A stretch of DNA of 64,000 nt from Hydrogenovibrio sp965140365 (GCA_965140365.1 OZ223196.1); one strand, 5' to 3'. Positions 26,826 to 36,997 are shown, numbered from the stretch's first letter. A program made the numbers and translations. Notes: a model not told the origin generated them from the letters alone.

Positions 26826-26972
26826 GCCATCACCTGTTGTTATCGAATCCAAGCATTTTAGCAAAGCCACCGGCTAAAAACACGGTCACCCCCGAAAACC
26901 CCCAGGTCTGGCGAAAACCCGCGCGCCAAAAGCTGGACAAAGCATGAATACCATTCCCGAAACCGGGGTTTT

Positions 26973-26992
26973 GTGTTAACGTTATGTAACAC
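26973..26992. promoter_or_regulatory. Inverted-repeat operator candidate before efflux cassette
   Basis: GTGTTA and TAACAC arms are separated by eight bases, about 50 bases upstream of the HlyD-like gene. The dyad suits a dimeric repressor such as a TetR-type regulator. No regulator gene is adjacent, so this is only a pattern. Confidence 0.3.
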
Positions 26993-27041
26993 ACCAATGG
27001 AAAAAACCATTTAAAGTCGGTAGGCGCTTGGAGGAAAGGCT

Positions 27042-28094
27042 GTGACAACAATGAAAAAACGCATGTTACTGGGTATCGTCGTTTTAGTTATCTTATCAGT
27101 CACCGGCTGGTATTTCCTGCAAAAGCCCGCTGCAAAATCGCCTGATCAGCTCACCCTGTACGGCAATGTCGATTTGCGCCAGGTCAACCTGGCCTTTCAG
27201 GTCAGCGGGCAGATCGAACGCATGCAAGTGACCGAAGGCACACACGTGACACCCGGCCAAGAACTGGCGTGTGTTGACCAAACACGTTATAAAGCCAAGC
27301 TGGAACTGGCCCAAGCCAATGTCGCAGCCTTACAAGCCCATCTTGACAAGCTCGTGGCGGGCAACCGCCCTCAAGAAATCGCTCAGGCCAAAAACACCTA
27401 CCTCGCCACGCAAAGTGAGGCCAAACAGGCTTACAAAACCTATCAACGCTTGAAGTCACTGTTACCCAAAAAACTCGCGTCACAAGAGGACGTCGACAAT
27501 GCCGAAGCCAAGGCCCAGGCCTTACGTCATCAAGAAAAAGCCACTTATGAAGCTTGGCAAGTCGCCATTCTCGGTGCCCGAGACGAAGACATCGCCCAAG
27601 TGCGAGCCCAAATCGCGCAAGCCCAAGCGGAAGTCAAACTGGCCCAAAAAAACCTCACCGACACCCGATTACTCTCCCCCATTGACGGCATTGTTCGCGA
27701 TCGAGTACAGGAACCCGGTGACCTGGCGCAACCACAACAGACCGTCATGACGCTGGCGCTCAACAGTCCGAAATGGATTCGTGCCTACGTTTCCGAAACC
27801 GCGCTCGGGCAACTCAAGCTCGGACAACCGGCCCAAGTGCGAACCGACAGTTATCCCGACAAATCCTATTCCGGCTGGATCGGTTACATCTCACCAACGG
27901 CGGAATTCACTCCGAAGACCGTACAAACCGAAGAGTTGCGCACTCAGTTGGTCTATCAGGTTCGCGTTTTCACCTGCGATCCCGACAGTGAACTGCGGCT
28001 CGGCATGCCGGCCACCGTTTCCCTGAACGTGAAAACGCCACCGCTGAACAACCCACAGTGCAACGCCCAGACGGATAACCAAGCGGACAACTAA
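27042..28094 (+). CDS. HlyD-family membrane fusion protein
   Basis: This 350-residue periplasmic adaptor has an N-terminal anchor helix (about residues 6-27), a lipoyl half-motif (VDLRQVNLAFQVSGQIERM), and a long alpha-helical hairpin (residues 85-200) rich in Ala, Gln and Lys. The second lipoyl half follows (LLSPIDGIVRDRVQEPGDLA), then a beta-barrel. It would bridge the inner-membrane ABC transporter encoded by the next three genes to an outer-membrane channel encoded elsewhere. The GTG start has GAGG seven bases upstream; an ATG lies three codons later. Confidence 0.9.
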   Translation: MTTMKKRMLLGIVVLVILSVTGWYFLQKPAAKSPDQLTLYGNVDLRQVNLAFQVSGQIERMQVTEGTHVTPGQELACVDQTRYKAKLELAQANVAALQAHLDKLVAGNRPQEIAQAKNTYLATQSEAKQAYKTYQRLKSLLPKKLASQEDVDNAEAKAQALRHQEKATYEAWQVAILGARDEDIAQVRAQIAQAQAEVKLAQKNLTDTRLLSPIDGIVRDRVQEPGDLAQPQQTVMTLALNSPKWIRAYVSETALGQLKLGQPAQVRTDSYPDKSYSGWIGYISPTAEFTPKTVQTEELRTQLVYQVRVFTCDPDSELRLGMPATVSLNVKTPPLNNPQCNAQTDNQADN

Positions 28095-28099
28095 ACGCT

Positions 28100-29890
28100 A
28101 TGCTGACGGATTCGGCCGCCCCCTTATCGATTGAAAACGTCAGCAAGGCGTTCGTACTGCCGAATCGCCGTGTGCAAGCACTGGACGAGGTCTCCTTCCA
28201 GATTGAACCCGGCCAGGTCACCGGCCTAATCGGCGCGGATGCCGCCGGGAAAACCACTCTGATGCGCTTGATTGCCGGGCTGCTGACATTGGATGCCGGA
28301 CGCATCAATGTTCTCGGCCACGACGTCGCCGAATCCCCGCTCGCCATTCAGTCGGCCATCGGTTACATGCCGCAGCAATTCGGGCTTTATCAAGACCTCA
28401 CCGTACTGGAAAACCTCCAACTCTACGCCGATTTACAAAGTTTACCGGCCAACCAACGTGACGCCCGATTTGAGCAACTTCTGAATATGAGTGGCATGGC
28501 CCCTTTCCGTTCCCGCCTGGCCGGTAAACTTTCCGGCGGCATGAAACAGAAATTGGGCCTGGCCTGCACCCTGTTAAAGTCGCCCGACTTATTGTTATTG
28601 GACGAACCCACGGTCGGCGTTGACCCGGTTTCACGCCGCGAACTTTGGCAAATTGTTTATCAAGCGGTGGAAGAAAACGGCATGAGTGTTTTGCTCAGCA
28701 CCGCTTATCTCGACGAAGCCGAACGTTGCCATGACATCAAATTACTGCACGAAGGTCGTTTGCTGTCGGAAGGGCGGCCGGAAAGTTTCACTGAACCGCT
28801 TAAAAACCGAACCTTTCTGGTCGCCAGCGAGGCTTCTTACCCGAAACGTCAATTGAAAAAACAACTCAGTCGCCAAGCGGGTATCCGCGACGCCTTAATT
28901 TTTGGAGAGACGATTCGAATCCTCACCGCCGAACCGCAATCCAAACCGGATACACTGCTCGATTCCCTGGATTGTCCCGACGCCAACCTACGCATCGAAC
29001 CGGTCGAACCGCGCTTTGAAGATGCATTTGTTGACCAACTCAGCCAACAAGACGATGCCATGGTCGCCGAACCGGCACAGCCAATGGAAACATCCAACCC
29101 CCCTGCCGAAAACGAAAACCGTGACACCCCCGCCATTGATGTCGAAGAACTGGTGTGTCGCTTCGGCGATTTCGTCGCGGTCGACCACCTGTCTTTCCGA
29201 GTGGAGCGCGGCGAAATATTTGGCCTGCTGGGGGCGAACGGCGCGGGCAAAACCACCACCTTCCGCATGCTGTGCGGACTGTTACCCGCCACCGAAGGCC
29301 ATTTGCACGTGGCCGGACTCAACCTGCGCAAAGCGCGAGCCCAAGCTCGGGCACGGCTGGGTTATATGTCACAGAAATTTTCACTTTACGGTGTCATGAC
29401 CGTAGCGCAAAACCTCAATTTTTACAGCAAAGTCTATGGACTGACCGGACAACGCCGCCAAGAACGCATCGACTGGGCCATCGAAATGTTCGAACTGACG
29501 CCCTATTTGCACCAAAGAAGTCACGAGTTACCGCTTGGGTTCAAACAACGCTTGGCGATGGCCTGCGCCTTGATGCACGAACCGGACATTTTGTTTTTGG
29601 ATGAACCGACGTCCGGTGTCGATCCGATGGGACGACGCGACTTTTGGAATAAAATCAATGCGCTGGCGGAACAAGGGGTGACCATTATGGTCACCACCCA
29701 TTTTATGGAAGAAGCCGAATATTGTGACCGGATGGCGATTATGGCCAGCGGTCAAATTCTCGCCATCGGTTCGCCGGCCGACATCAAACAAGGGGCCGGC
29801 CAAACCGATATGGAAGAGGCTTTTATTCATATTATCGAACAGCAAAAAAACAAACCCGATACCCCGCCGAAACAGGAGGCCACCGGATGA
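28100..29890 (+). CDS. Duplicated ABC ATPase of YbhF/RbbA type
   Basis: This 596-residue protein carries two nucleotide-binding domains. Domain 1 has GADAAGKTTLMR, LSGGMKQKLGLA and LLLLDEPTVGVDP. Domain 2 (from about residue 345) has GANGAGKTTTFRM and ILFLDEPTSGVDP, but its signature region reads ELPLGFKQRLAMA, so one ATP site is degenerate, as is common in this family. It starts five bases after the adaptor gene, and its stop overlaps the next ATG. Confidence 0.92.
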   Translation: MLTDSAAPLSIENVSKAFVLPNRRVQALDEVSFQIEPGQVTGLIGADAAGKTTLMRLIAGLLTLDAGRINVLGHDVAESPLAIQSAIGYMPQQFGLYQDLTVLENLQLYADLQSLPANQRDARFEQLLNMSGMAPFRSRLAGKLSGGMKQKLGLACTLLKSPDLLLLDEPTVGVDPVSRRELWQIVYQAVEENGMSVLLSTAYLDEAERCHDIKLLHEGRLLSEGRPESFTEPLKNRTFLVASEASYPKRQLKKQLSRQAGIRDALIFGETIRILTAEPQSKPDTLLDSLDCPDANLRIEPVEPRFEDAFVDQLSQQDDAMVAEPAQPMETSNPPAENENRDTPAIDVEELVCRFGDFVAVDHLSFRVERGEIFGLLGANGAGKTTTFRMLCGLLPATEGHLHVAGLNLRKARAQARARLGYMSQKFSLYGVMTVAQNLNFYSKVYGLTGQRRQERIDWAIEMFELTPYLHQRSHELPLGFKQRLAMACALMHEPDILFLDEPTSGVDPMGRRDFWNKINALAEQGVTIMVTTHFMEEAEYCDRMAIMASGQILAIGSPADIKQGAGQTDMEEAFIHIIEQQKNKPDTPPKQEATG

Positions 29891-31026
29891 GCAATCCAAC
29901 CTCTCAAGGCGCTCGTTGGATGCGTATCCGCGGTTTGATCCGTAAAGAGTTCCTGCAAATCATCCGTGATCCAAGCAGCATCAGCATCGCTTTTATTCTG
30001 CCGATTATCCTGTTGTTGATTTTCGGTTACGGTGTCAACCTCGACGCCAAACACATCAAGCTCGGCGTCGTGCAACAGCAGCCCTCAGCGGAATCACAAA
30101 GTTTCGTCAGCCGCTTCCATCGCTCGGAATATTTCGACACCCGCAATTACCTGACCGTGACCGACGGCCAAAATGCCATGCAAGGCGGCGACATCCAAGC
30201 CCTGTTGATTCTCAAAAGCAATTTCGCCCGTGATTTCCACCAAAGCGATTCCGCCCCCGTACAATTGCTGGTCAATGGCGTGGACTCCAATACCGCCAAC
30301 CTCATCAATGGTTATGTGCAAGGCACTTGGGCGGAATGGCTGATTGCCTACGGCGATACGCAAGGCATTGAATTCCGCCAACCGGTGGAACAGCTCACCC
30401 GTATCTGGTTCAACAGCGAAGTGAACAGCCGCTACTTTCTGGTACCGGGTTTGATTGCCATCATCATGACACTGATCGGCGCCCTTCTGACGTCACTGGT
30501 CATCGCTCGTGAATGGGAACGCGGCACCATGGAAGCGCTGTTGGTCACGCCCGTGTCGATTCAGGAACTCTTATTCAGCAAAGTGGTTCCCTATTTCGTA
30601 CTCGGTATGGGCGGTATGCTGCTCAGTCTGGTGATGGCGCTGTTTCTGTTCGAGGTGCCGTTACGCGGTTCTTTAGGGTTATTGCTGCTCAGTTCGGCGG
30701 TGTTTCTATGGGTGGCATTGTCGATGGGTATCTTGATTTCCACCGTTGGTAAAACCCAATTCGTCGCCGGACAAATCGCCATTCTCGTCACCTTTTTACC
30801 CGCCTTTCTGCTGTCCGGCTTTATTTTCGACATTGGCAGTACACCGTTGTTCATCCAATGGGTCACGCACATTGTGCCGGCGCGCTACTTCGTCGCCCTG
30901 CTGCAAACCGAATTTCTGGCCGGGGACATTTTGTGGGTGATTCTGCCCAACCTCGCCGCTTTGGTTTTGATGGGGTTGATTTTAACGCTGATTGTTTTGA
31001 AAAAATCCTATAAGAGGTTGGACTGA
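29887..31026 (+). CDS. ABC-2 permease of efflux cassette, first subunit
   Basis: This 379-residue permease has one helix at about residues 35-52, a periplasmic domain, then about five helices from residue 185. It is similar to YbhS/YhhJ. It shares ATGA with the ATPase stop and its own stop overlaps the second permease start, so the two permeases likely form a heterodimer. The family exports hydrophobic drugs or biogenic amphiphiles. Confidence 0.9.
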   Translation: MSNPTSQGARWMRIRGLIRKEFLQIIRDPSSISIAFILPIILLLIFGYGVNLDAKHIKLGVVQQQPSAESQSFVSRFHRSEYFDTRNYLTVTDGQNAMQGGDIQALLILKSNFARDFHQSDSAPVQLLVNGVDSNTANLINGYVQGTWAEWLIAYGDTQGIEFRQPVEQLTRIWFNSEVNSRYFLVPGLIAIIMTLIGALLTSLVIAREWERGTMEALLVTPVSIQELLFSKVVPYFVLGMGGMLLSLVMALFLFEVPLRGSLGLLLLSSAVFLWVALSMGILISTVGKTQFVAGQIAILVTFLPAFLLSGFIFDIGSTPLFIQWVTHIVPARYFVALLQTEFLAGDILWVILPNLAALVLMGLILTLIVLKKSYKRLD

Positions 31027-32147
31027 TGGCTTGGTTATCCTGGGCTCGTATCTGGGCCCTGACCCTAAAAGAATTCAGTGTGCTGTTTCAGGACAAACGT
31101 ACCCGTTTCGTGGTGATCGGACCGCCGCTGATTCAGCTATTCATCTTCGGTTACGCCGCCACCTTCGATTTGAAACAGGCCCCGGTCGCCATCTTCAACC
31201 AGGATCAGGGCATGGTCTCGCAGGAAATCATCGGCCATCTGGCCGGTTCCGACACCTTTGAAATCGTCGCCCACCTCCACAGTAATCGCGAAGTGCCGGA
31301 GATAATCGACCGTAAAGAGGCCATGATCGTGGTCAGTTTTCCGAGTGACTTTTCCTCACGCCTGATGCGTACCGGCAGCACTCAAATGCAGGTGATTGTC
31401 GATGGGCGTAACTCCAACACCGCCTTGTTGGCCCAAAACGACGTCGCTCAGGTGGTGGAAGCCTTCAATCAAGATTGGGCCCAACACCATCATTTGGCCG
31501 ATCCGCCAATCTCCTTGGTGCCCCGCAACTGGTTCAACGAGAACCTGGAAAGCAATTGGTTTTTCGTGCCCGGGATCGTGGCGCTGATCGTGCTGGTGGT
31601 ATCCTTACTGGTCACCGCCTTGTCGGTGGCACGCGAACGTGAAGAAGGCACCTTTGACCAACTGCTCGTCACCCCGGCCTTGCCGGTGGAAATCCTCATC
31701 GGCAAATCCCTGCCCGGTTTGCTCATCGGTTTGTTTGAAAGCAATATCATCATTCTATTGGCGATGTTCTGGTTCGATGTCCCTTTCCGCGGTGATTACC
31801 TGCTGTTGCAGTTCGCCCTGTTCTTCTTCATTCTGTCGGCCATCGGCATCGGGTTGATGATCTCCTCGCTCTCCACCACCCAGCAACAAGCTTTGCTCGG
31901 TGCCTTTATGTTTATGGTACCGGCGGTCATTCTTTCCGGATTTGCCACCCCGATTGAAAATATGCCGGACGTAATCCAATGGCTGACGTATCTCGACCCG
32001 ATGCGTTACTTTCTCGTCGTGGTACGGGGTGTTTTCTTACAGAATATGTCTTTCGACAGTCTTTGGCCGCAAATCTGGCCGATGATCATCATCGCGCTAA
32101 TCACACTGTCGATGGCCGCCTGGTTGTTTAGACATCGCACCGATTAA
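31026..32147 (+). CDS. ABC-2 permease of efflux cassette, second subunit
   Basis: This 373-residue permease has the same layout as the preceding one (VVIGPPLIQLFIFGYAATFDLK at the first helix and NWFFVPGIVALIVLVVSLLVTALSVAREREEGTFDQLL at the second). It corresponds to YbhR. It closes the four-gene cassette; a 150-base gap with one near copy of CCAGGCCTGG (32247) follows. Confidence 0.9.
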   Translation: MAWLSWARIWALTLKEFSVLFQDKRTRFVVIGPPLIQLFIFGYAATFDLKQAPVAIFNQDQGMVSQEIIGHLAGSDTFEIVAHLHSNREVPEIIDRKEAMIVVSFPSDFSSRLMRTGSTQMQVIVDGRNSNTALLAQNDVAQVVEAFNQDWAQHHHLADPPISLVPRNWFNENLESNWFFVPGIVALIVLVVSLLVTALSVAREREEGTFDQLLVTPALPVEILIGKSLPGLLIGLFESNIIILLAMFWFDVPFRGDYLLLQFALFFFILSAIGIGLMISSLSTTQQQALLGAFMFMVPAVILSGFATPIENMPDVIQWLTYLDPMRYFLVVVRGVFLQNMSFDSLWPQIWPMIIIALITLSMAAWLFRHRTD

Positions 32148-32299
32148 TGTGGTAAATTGCTTTTAACTCGATTGCACTCGGTACACATCCACACCCGATA
32201 CAAAAAAACACGTCGGCTGTGTTCAGGCACGATCACGCTAAAATAACCAGGCCTGACGAAAATTGAACCCAACGGAAACCGTGATGGAGGAGTCACTTT

Positions 32300-33433
32300 A
32301 TGCCGCAGATAGCATCGAAACACCCTTTCTGGTATGGCTTGGCGTTATTGGCCTTAGCCGTTTTCATTGGTTTCATGGTCTGGCAACCGAATCAACCGGC
32401 CCAATCCTCACCGCCCGCTGCGACTGACAAAGCCACCGCCGATAACAGCGCGGTGATTTTGATTTACCACCATTTCGGCAAAGACTCTGTCCCCAGCACT
32501 AATATCCGTTTGGCTCAATTCGACCAACAACTCGATTATCTGGCGGAAAACGATTTCCATGTCTGGTCACTGTCGCAACTGGTCAAGGCGTTTAAAAACC
32601 AAACGCCGATTCCCGACAAAACCGTGGTGTTTACCGTGGACGACGCCTGGATCAGCGTCTATAAAGAAGCCATTCCCCGTTTCAAAGCCCGCGGCTGGCC
32701 GATGACGGTGTTCGTCAATACCGACGCCATCGATCAAGGGTATGCCTCCAGCATGACTTGGGAGCAAATGCGCGAAGTGCAGGGCGACGGCATCGAATTC
32801 GCCAACCATTCCCGCTCCCACGATCCGTTGATTCGCCACTCCGACGAATCCCACCAGGCCTGGCGAAAACGGGTTCGCGAGGAAATCACCGGCGCACAAC
32901 AACGACTGCAAGCTGAACTGAGGGCCGATACCAACCAGACCAAATTGCTGTCTTATCCTTACGGTGAATTTTCCGAAGAACTGGCCAACTTAGTTCAAGA
33001 AATGGGGTTTGTCGGCATCGCGCAAAATTCCGGTGCCGTGAATCGTCATTCCGATTTACGCGCCTTGATGCGCTTTCCGATGAGCGAAGCCTTCGCTGAC
33101 ATGGAAGTCTTTAAACAAAAGGTTCATGCCGTAGCCATGCCGATAAAAAAGGTCGTTCCTTTCGACCCGGTCCTCCGCGAAAACCCGCCGCATTTGAAAT
33201 TGTTTTTTGCTGAAGCACCCGGTCGCAATATTCAATGTTTCAACCCGCAGGGCGAGCGCTTACAGCAACAATGGTTAAACGACACCACCCTGGAAATCTG
33301 GAATGAAAATCCGATTCCGCCTCCACGCAGCCGCTATGCCTGCACCCAATTAACCGGAGACGGTCGTTGGCGTTGGTTCAGCCACAGCTGGGTCCTACCC
33401 AAGCCGACCCCAAGCCATCAACAGGAAAATTAA
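32300..33433 (+). CDS. Polysaccharide deacetylase-family protein (NodB homology)
   Basis: This 377-residue protein has a single N-terminal anchor helix (about residues 10-28) and a NodB domain beginning at AVILIYHHFG. The metal/base motif reads FTVDDAW, where TFDDG is usual, and the HxxxH motif is NHSRSHD. Relatives such as PgaB remove N-acetyl groups from exopolysaccharide in the periplasm. About 90 C-terminal residues form an extra domain without an obvious name. A diguanylate cyclase gene follows, which fits biofilm control (inference). Confidence 0.83.
   Translation: MPQIASKHPFWYGLALLALAVFIGFMVWQPNQPAQSSPPAATDKATADNSAVILIYHHFGKDSVPSTNIRLAQFDQQLDYLAENDFHVWSLSQLVKAFKNQTPIPDKTVVFTVDDAWISVYKEAIPRFKARGWPMTVFVNTDAIDQGYASSMTWEQMREVQGDGIEFANHSRSHDPLIRHSDESHQAWRKRVREEITGAQQRLQAELRADTNQTKLLSYPYGEFSEELANLVQEMGFVGIAQNSGAVNRHSDLRALMRFPMSEAFADMEVFKQKVHAVAMPIKKVVPFDPVLRENPPHLKLFFAEAPGRNIQCFNPQGERLQQQWLNDTTLEIWNENPIPPPRSRYACTQLTGDGRWRWFSHSWVLPKPTPSHQQEN
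32854..32863. repeat. CCAGGCCTGG copy, coding (Gln-Ala-Trp)
   Basis: Exact copy in the polysaccharide deacetylase gene; followed by CGAAAACG. Confidence 0.9.
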
Positions 33434-33525
33434 CCTAACTATTTCAAAAAGTTACCCTAATTTTACGTAGATAAGATAAAATGAACTGTTAATCATTTTA
33501 AGAACCCGAAACCTCCGATAACCTT

Positions 33526-34785
33526 ATGACGCGAAAAAAATTTTTCAATGCGGACAACCTCCTGATTGCCATCGCTCTGGTATCGGTAATCGCACTGGTA
33601 TTTACATTGGTTTCGGTATCGAAAAAAATGACCACGGAAACGCTTGATGAAGCCGCCCATGTGGTCAATACCCAGTATCAAAAATTGGACAACCTCCTCA
33701 ATCTACAACTCTACGGCCAGAAGCGTAATATCAACCTCAGCTTAATGCTGTTGCTGGACGATGCCTTTGCCAAAGATGCCGCCAGGATGGCGTTTTATCA
33801 AGACGGCTCGAACTTTATTAAATATCGGGATCAATTGGCGAAAATCATCGACAACACCGAAAATGATTGGTATCAAAATTTAAAGTCACTCGCGAATCAA
33901 GCCGAACCCTTGCAAAACGAAGTGGCTCAATTGGCGCTGTCTGGACACGTTGAACAAGGCAAAAAACTGTTAGCCAATCAAGGCATGCAACAGCTGGACG
34001 CTTTCGGACAAAACATCGAAGATTTCTCACAATTTCAAGCAAAGCAAACCCAAAAGCTCATCTCACAATCGCGTCGTAACATCGACCAAACCATGCAGAA
34101 GATTGTACTGGTGGCAACCTTACTGGTTCTGGTCAGTTTTTTCTTCGCTTATCTATTGGCCCGCCGATTCCATCTCGTCAACCTGCGCCTGAAAGCCGCA
34201 AACGACACCCTGGAAAAGGAAGTGGAAAACCGTACCCAGCGCCTGACCCAAACGCAATCCGACCTACTGGAAAAAAACCGGATATTGGAACACTTATCCA
34301 CCACGGATGCTTTGACCCAACTGCATAATCGACTCAAGATCGAGCGCATTCTGGAAACCTTACAGACCCGTTATGAAGAAGAGCAATATCGATATACCAT
34401 CCTGTTTATCGACATCGACTTTTTCAAAAGCATCAACGACTCTTACGGCCATCACACCGGCGATTTAGTGCTTAAAGACATGGCACACTGCCTGACCAAC
34501 ACCTTTAGCGAGAAAAGTCACATCGGCCGATGGGGTGGCGAAGAGTTCATCGTCATTCTGGAAGAAATAGATGCCCACCAAGCGGTTTTACTGGCGGAAG
34601 AATGCCGTCAAAAAATCGAAACACATGATTTTCCGGTCAAGCAACCTCTGACCGTCAGCATCGGTTTGGCCACCATTGAACACGGTGAAACCACCTCCGA
34701 AGTCATCCACCTGGCCGACACCGCCCTGTACGATTCCAAGCACGCCGGGCGTAACCGGGTGACCATTTACGCCAAAGAGACTTAA
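33526..34785 (+). CDS. Membrane-bound diguanylate cyclase (GGDEF)
   Basis: This 419-residue protein has two membrane helices (about residues 14-31 and 188-212) bracketing a periplasmic sensor region. A coiled-coil stretch (NDTLEKEVENRTQRLTQTQ) comes next, then a GGDEF domain with an active-site GGEEF in HIGRWGGEEFIVI. The RxxD inhibitory site is absent at the usual spacing (SEKS), so product inhibition may be weak. It should make c-di-GMP. A CCAGGCCTGG copy marks the 3' gap. Confidence 0.9.
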   Translation: MTRKKFFNADNLLIAIALVSVIALVFTLVSVSKKMTTETLDEAAHVVNTQYQKLDNLLNLQLYGQKRNINLSLMLLLDDAFAKDAARMAFYQDGSNFIKYRDQLAKIIDNTENDWYQNLKSLANQAEPLQNEVAQLALSGHVEQGKKLLANQGMQQLDAFGQNIEDFSQFQAKQTQKLISQSRRNIDQTMQKIVLVATLLVLVSFFFAYLLARRFHLVNLRLKAANDTLEKEVENRTQRLTQTQSDLLEKNRILEHLSTTDALTQLHNRLKIERILETLQTRYEEEQYRYTILFIDIDFFKSINDSYGHHTGDLVLKDMAHCLTNTFSEKSHIGRWGGEEFIVILEEIDAHQAVLLAEECRQKIETHDFPVKQPLTVSIGLATIEHGETTSEVIHLADTALYDSKHAGRNRVTIYAKET

Positions 34786-34804
34786 GGTGTTTTGCCCAAA
34801 ACCG

Positions 34805-34814
34805 CCAGGCCTGG
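34805..34814. repeat. CCAGGCCTGG palindrome, intergenic (3' of cyclase gene)
   Basis: This is an exact copy, within an imperfect stem (AAAACCGCCAGG / CCTGGTGATTTT) between the cyclase stop and the next gene. It may act as a weak terminator. Confidence 0.6.
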
Positions 34815-34838
34815 TGATTTTCGCTAGGGTGCTTCACA

Positions 34839-35471
34839 ATGCCCGAACTTGACACTCTGCTCCCCTTCACCGGGTTAATGATGCTGCTCGCGCTATCGCC
34901 GGGGCCGGACAACCTGTTTGTGCTCATGCAATCGGCCGTTCACAGCAAAACGGCCGGCGTTTGGGTGACTCTAGGGCTTTGCACCGGCTTGATCGGCCAC
35001 ACTTTAGCCGTCGCACTTGGGCTGGCACTGGTACTCAAAACCTCGCCCTGGTTGTTTACCAGCCTCCAGGCCATCGGGGCCGCTTACCTGCTTTACCTGG
35101 CCTGGCAGAGCTACCGGGCGGCCAACTGCCATGTCAGCCAGCAGCTACCCAAACTCCGTGCGGGGCAACTCTATCGCCGCGGAGTTTTGATGAACATCAC
35201 CAACCCGAAAGTCACCCTTTTCTTTTTGGCTTTCCTGCCGCAATTCGTCTCTCACGACACCGACGACGTCACGTTGCAAATACTGGTGCTCGGTGCCATC
35301 GCCATTCTCGCCACTTTGTTTATATTCGGCAGTATTGCGCTGTTTGCCGGCACCCTGAAAATCCTCAATCAATCCGATTTGGCGCAACGGCGCTTGCACC
35401 TCATTACCGCCGGAATACTGGCTCTACTAGGTTTGAAGCTGTTTTTTGATCTGACGCAATCATATTCTTAA
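34839..35471 (+). CDS. LysE/RhtB-family amino-acid exporter
   Basis: This 210-residue protein has about six hydrophobic helices and the family signature LALSPGPDNLFVLMQSA near residue 20, plus MNITNPKVTLFFLAFLPQF. It is a canonical LysE/RhtB translocator, unlike the altered relative at 12791. It is monocistronic by spacing. Confidence 0.88.
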   Translation: MPELDTLLPFTGLMMLLALSPGPDNLFVLMQSAVHSKTAGVWVTLGLCTGLIGHTLAVALGLALVLKTSPWLFTSLQAIGAAYLLYLAWQSYRAANCHVSQQLPKLRAGQLYRRGVLMNITNPKVTLFFLAFLPQFVSHDTDDVTLQILVLGAIAILATLFIFGSIALFAGTLKILNQSDLAQRRLHLITAGILALLGLKLFFDLTQSYS

Positions 35472-35542
35472 GCGCTTTTTTACGTAATTCCTGTAAAATG
35501 AAATTGTCTTTCTTTGACCGATTACCATTCGAGGGGTGCGCT

Positions 35543-36946
35543 ATGACACCGATTCAATCTTTTGGGGCCGCCGAAACCGTTACTGGCTCCTGTCATTATT
35601 TACAACTGAAACAAGGCCCGCAAATACTTGTGGATTGCGGAATGTTTCAAGGGCGTTCCGCCAAACAGGCGAATAACGATTTCGGATTCAACCCAGCCGA
35701 CATCGACCTGCTGCTGCTCACTCATGCGCACCTCGACCACGTCGGACGCATCCCCAAACTGGTCAATGAAGGTTTCAGCGGCCGCATCGTCTGCCTACGC
35801 GCCACCTATGACCTCATGCAAGTCATCTTAATGGACAGCGCAAAAATCATGCGTGAAGACTATAAAACCGACCTGAAAAAAGCCCAGCGTCGCGGCGAGG
35901 AAGACAAGGTGCACCCGCCGCTCTACACTATGGACGATGTCCAGGCGGTGTTCGACTTAAGCGTTCAATACGCCGAATACGACCAACCGGCGAAATTAAC
36001 CCAAGGCGTCTCCGCCACCTTCCGCAATGCCGGTCACATTCTTGGCTCCGCCAGCATTCAAATCGACTTTCAGGAAGATGATCAACCGAAAACCGTGGTG
36101 TTTTCCGGCGACTTGGGCAATCAGAAAGACATTGCCATGCCGCCGCCGGCTTACGTTGAACAAGCCGATGCACTCTACATCGAATCCACCTATGGCGACC
36201 GCAATCACCGTCCGCTGGAAGGCAGCGTTTCCGAATTCAAGCAGGCCATCGTCAACACCTTGATGAACCAAGGCAATGTGTTGATTCCGTCATTTGCCAT
36301 TGAACGCTCGCAGGAAATCCTGTTATTACTGAAACAAATGTATTACGACAATGAATTGCCCACCTGCAAAGTCTATCTCGACTCGCCAATGGCCATTCGC
36401 GCGACCGAAATATACAACCAATATCACACCGATCTGAATGAAGCCGCCGAAGCCCTTCATGCGAAAGGCGATTCGGTCTTCGATTTCCCTTATTTGGAAT
36501 ATTCGATTAAAGGCAGCGATTCCATGCGCATCAATGACGAAGAAAGCGGTTGTATTATCATCGCCGGCAGTGGCATGTGCACCGGTGGACGCATTTTGCA
36601 TCACTTCAAACACCGTTTGTGGAACTCGCGCAACGCCGTGCTGTTTGTCGGCTATCAAGCCGTCGGCACCTTGGGGCGTTTGCTGGTGGACGGTGCCGAG
36701 GAGATTCGCATTTACCGGGAAAAAATCAAAGTCCGCGCGAAAATCCATATGATCAACGGCTTTTCCGCCCACGCCGATCAGGATGAATTGTTAGATTGGA
36801 TGGCGCATTTCCGCCAGCTGGATAAAATCTTTTTGATTCACGGCGAACGCGACAAACAGGAAATTTTCAAAGCGGCCATCGAAGAAAAATTCCACCACCG
36901 CAAACCGGTGCACATCGTGGAATACGCCGAAGAAGTCTGGATTTAG
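35543..36946 (+). CDS. Metallo-beta-lactamase/beta-CASP RNA-processing-type hydrolase
   Basis: This protein of about 467 residues has the MBL zinc motif LLTHAHLDHVGRIP, a beta-CASP region (SYGDRNHRPLEG-like segment, IPSFAIERSQEIL) and a C-terminal NGFSAHADQDELLDWM with the RNA-specificity-domain His. These proteins are related to CPSF-type nucleases. The ATG at 35543 has GAGGGG upstream and starts right at the fold (MTPIQSFGAAETVTGS), so it is preferred over 35498. Confidence 0.88.
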   Translation: MTPIQSFGAAETVTGSCHYLQLKQGPQILVDCGMFQGRSAKQANNDFGFNPADIDLLLLTHAHLDHVGRIPKLVNEGFSGRIVCLRATYDLMQVILMDSAKIMREDYKTDLKKAQRRGEEDKVHPPLYTMDDVQAVFDLSVQYAEYDQPAKLTQGVSATFRNAGHILGSASIQIDFQEDDQPKTVVFSGDLGNQKDIAMPPPAYVEQADALYIESTYGDRNHRPLEGSVSEFKQAIVNTLMNQGNVLIPSFAIERSQEILLLLKQMYYDNELPTCKVYLDSPMAIRATEIYNQYHTDLNEAAEALHAKGDSVFDFPYLEYSIKGSDSMRINDEESGCIIIAGSGMCTGGRILHHFKHRLWNSRNAVLFVGYQAVGTLGRLLVDGAEEIRIYREKIKVRAKIHMINGFSAHADQDELLDWMAHFRQLDKIFLIHGERDKQEIFKAAIEEKFHHRKPVHIVEYAEEVWI

Positions 36947-36997
36947 GATTTGAATTGAATCTCAACTCAATACAGGAACCCAATATAGGAAATCAAT

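Noticed and set aside
26973..26992. Dyad with GTTAAC considered as another enhancer of the sigma54 regulon
   Set aside because: The centre differs from TGTTAACAATTGTTAACA and no GG-N10-GC promoter follows.
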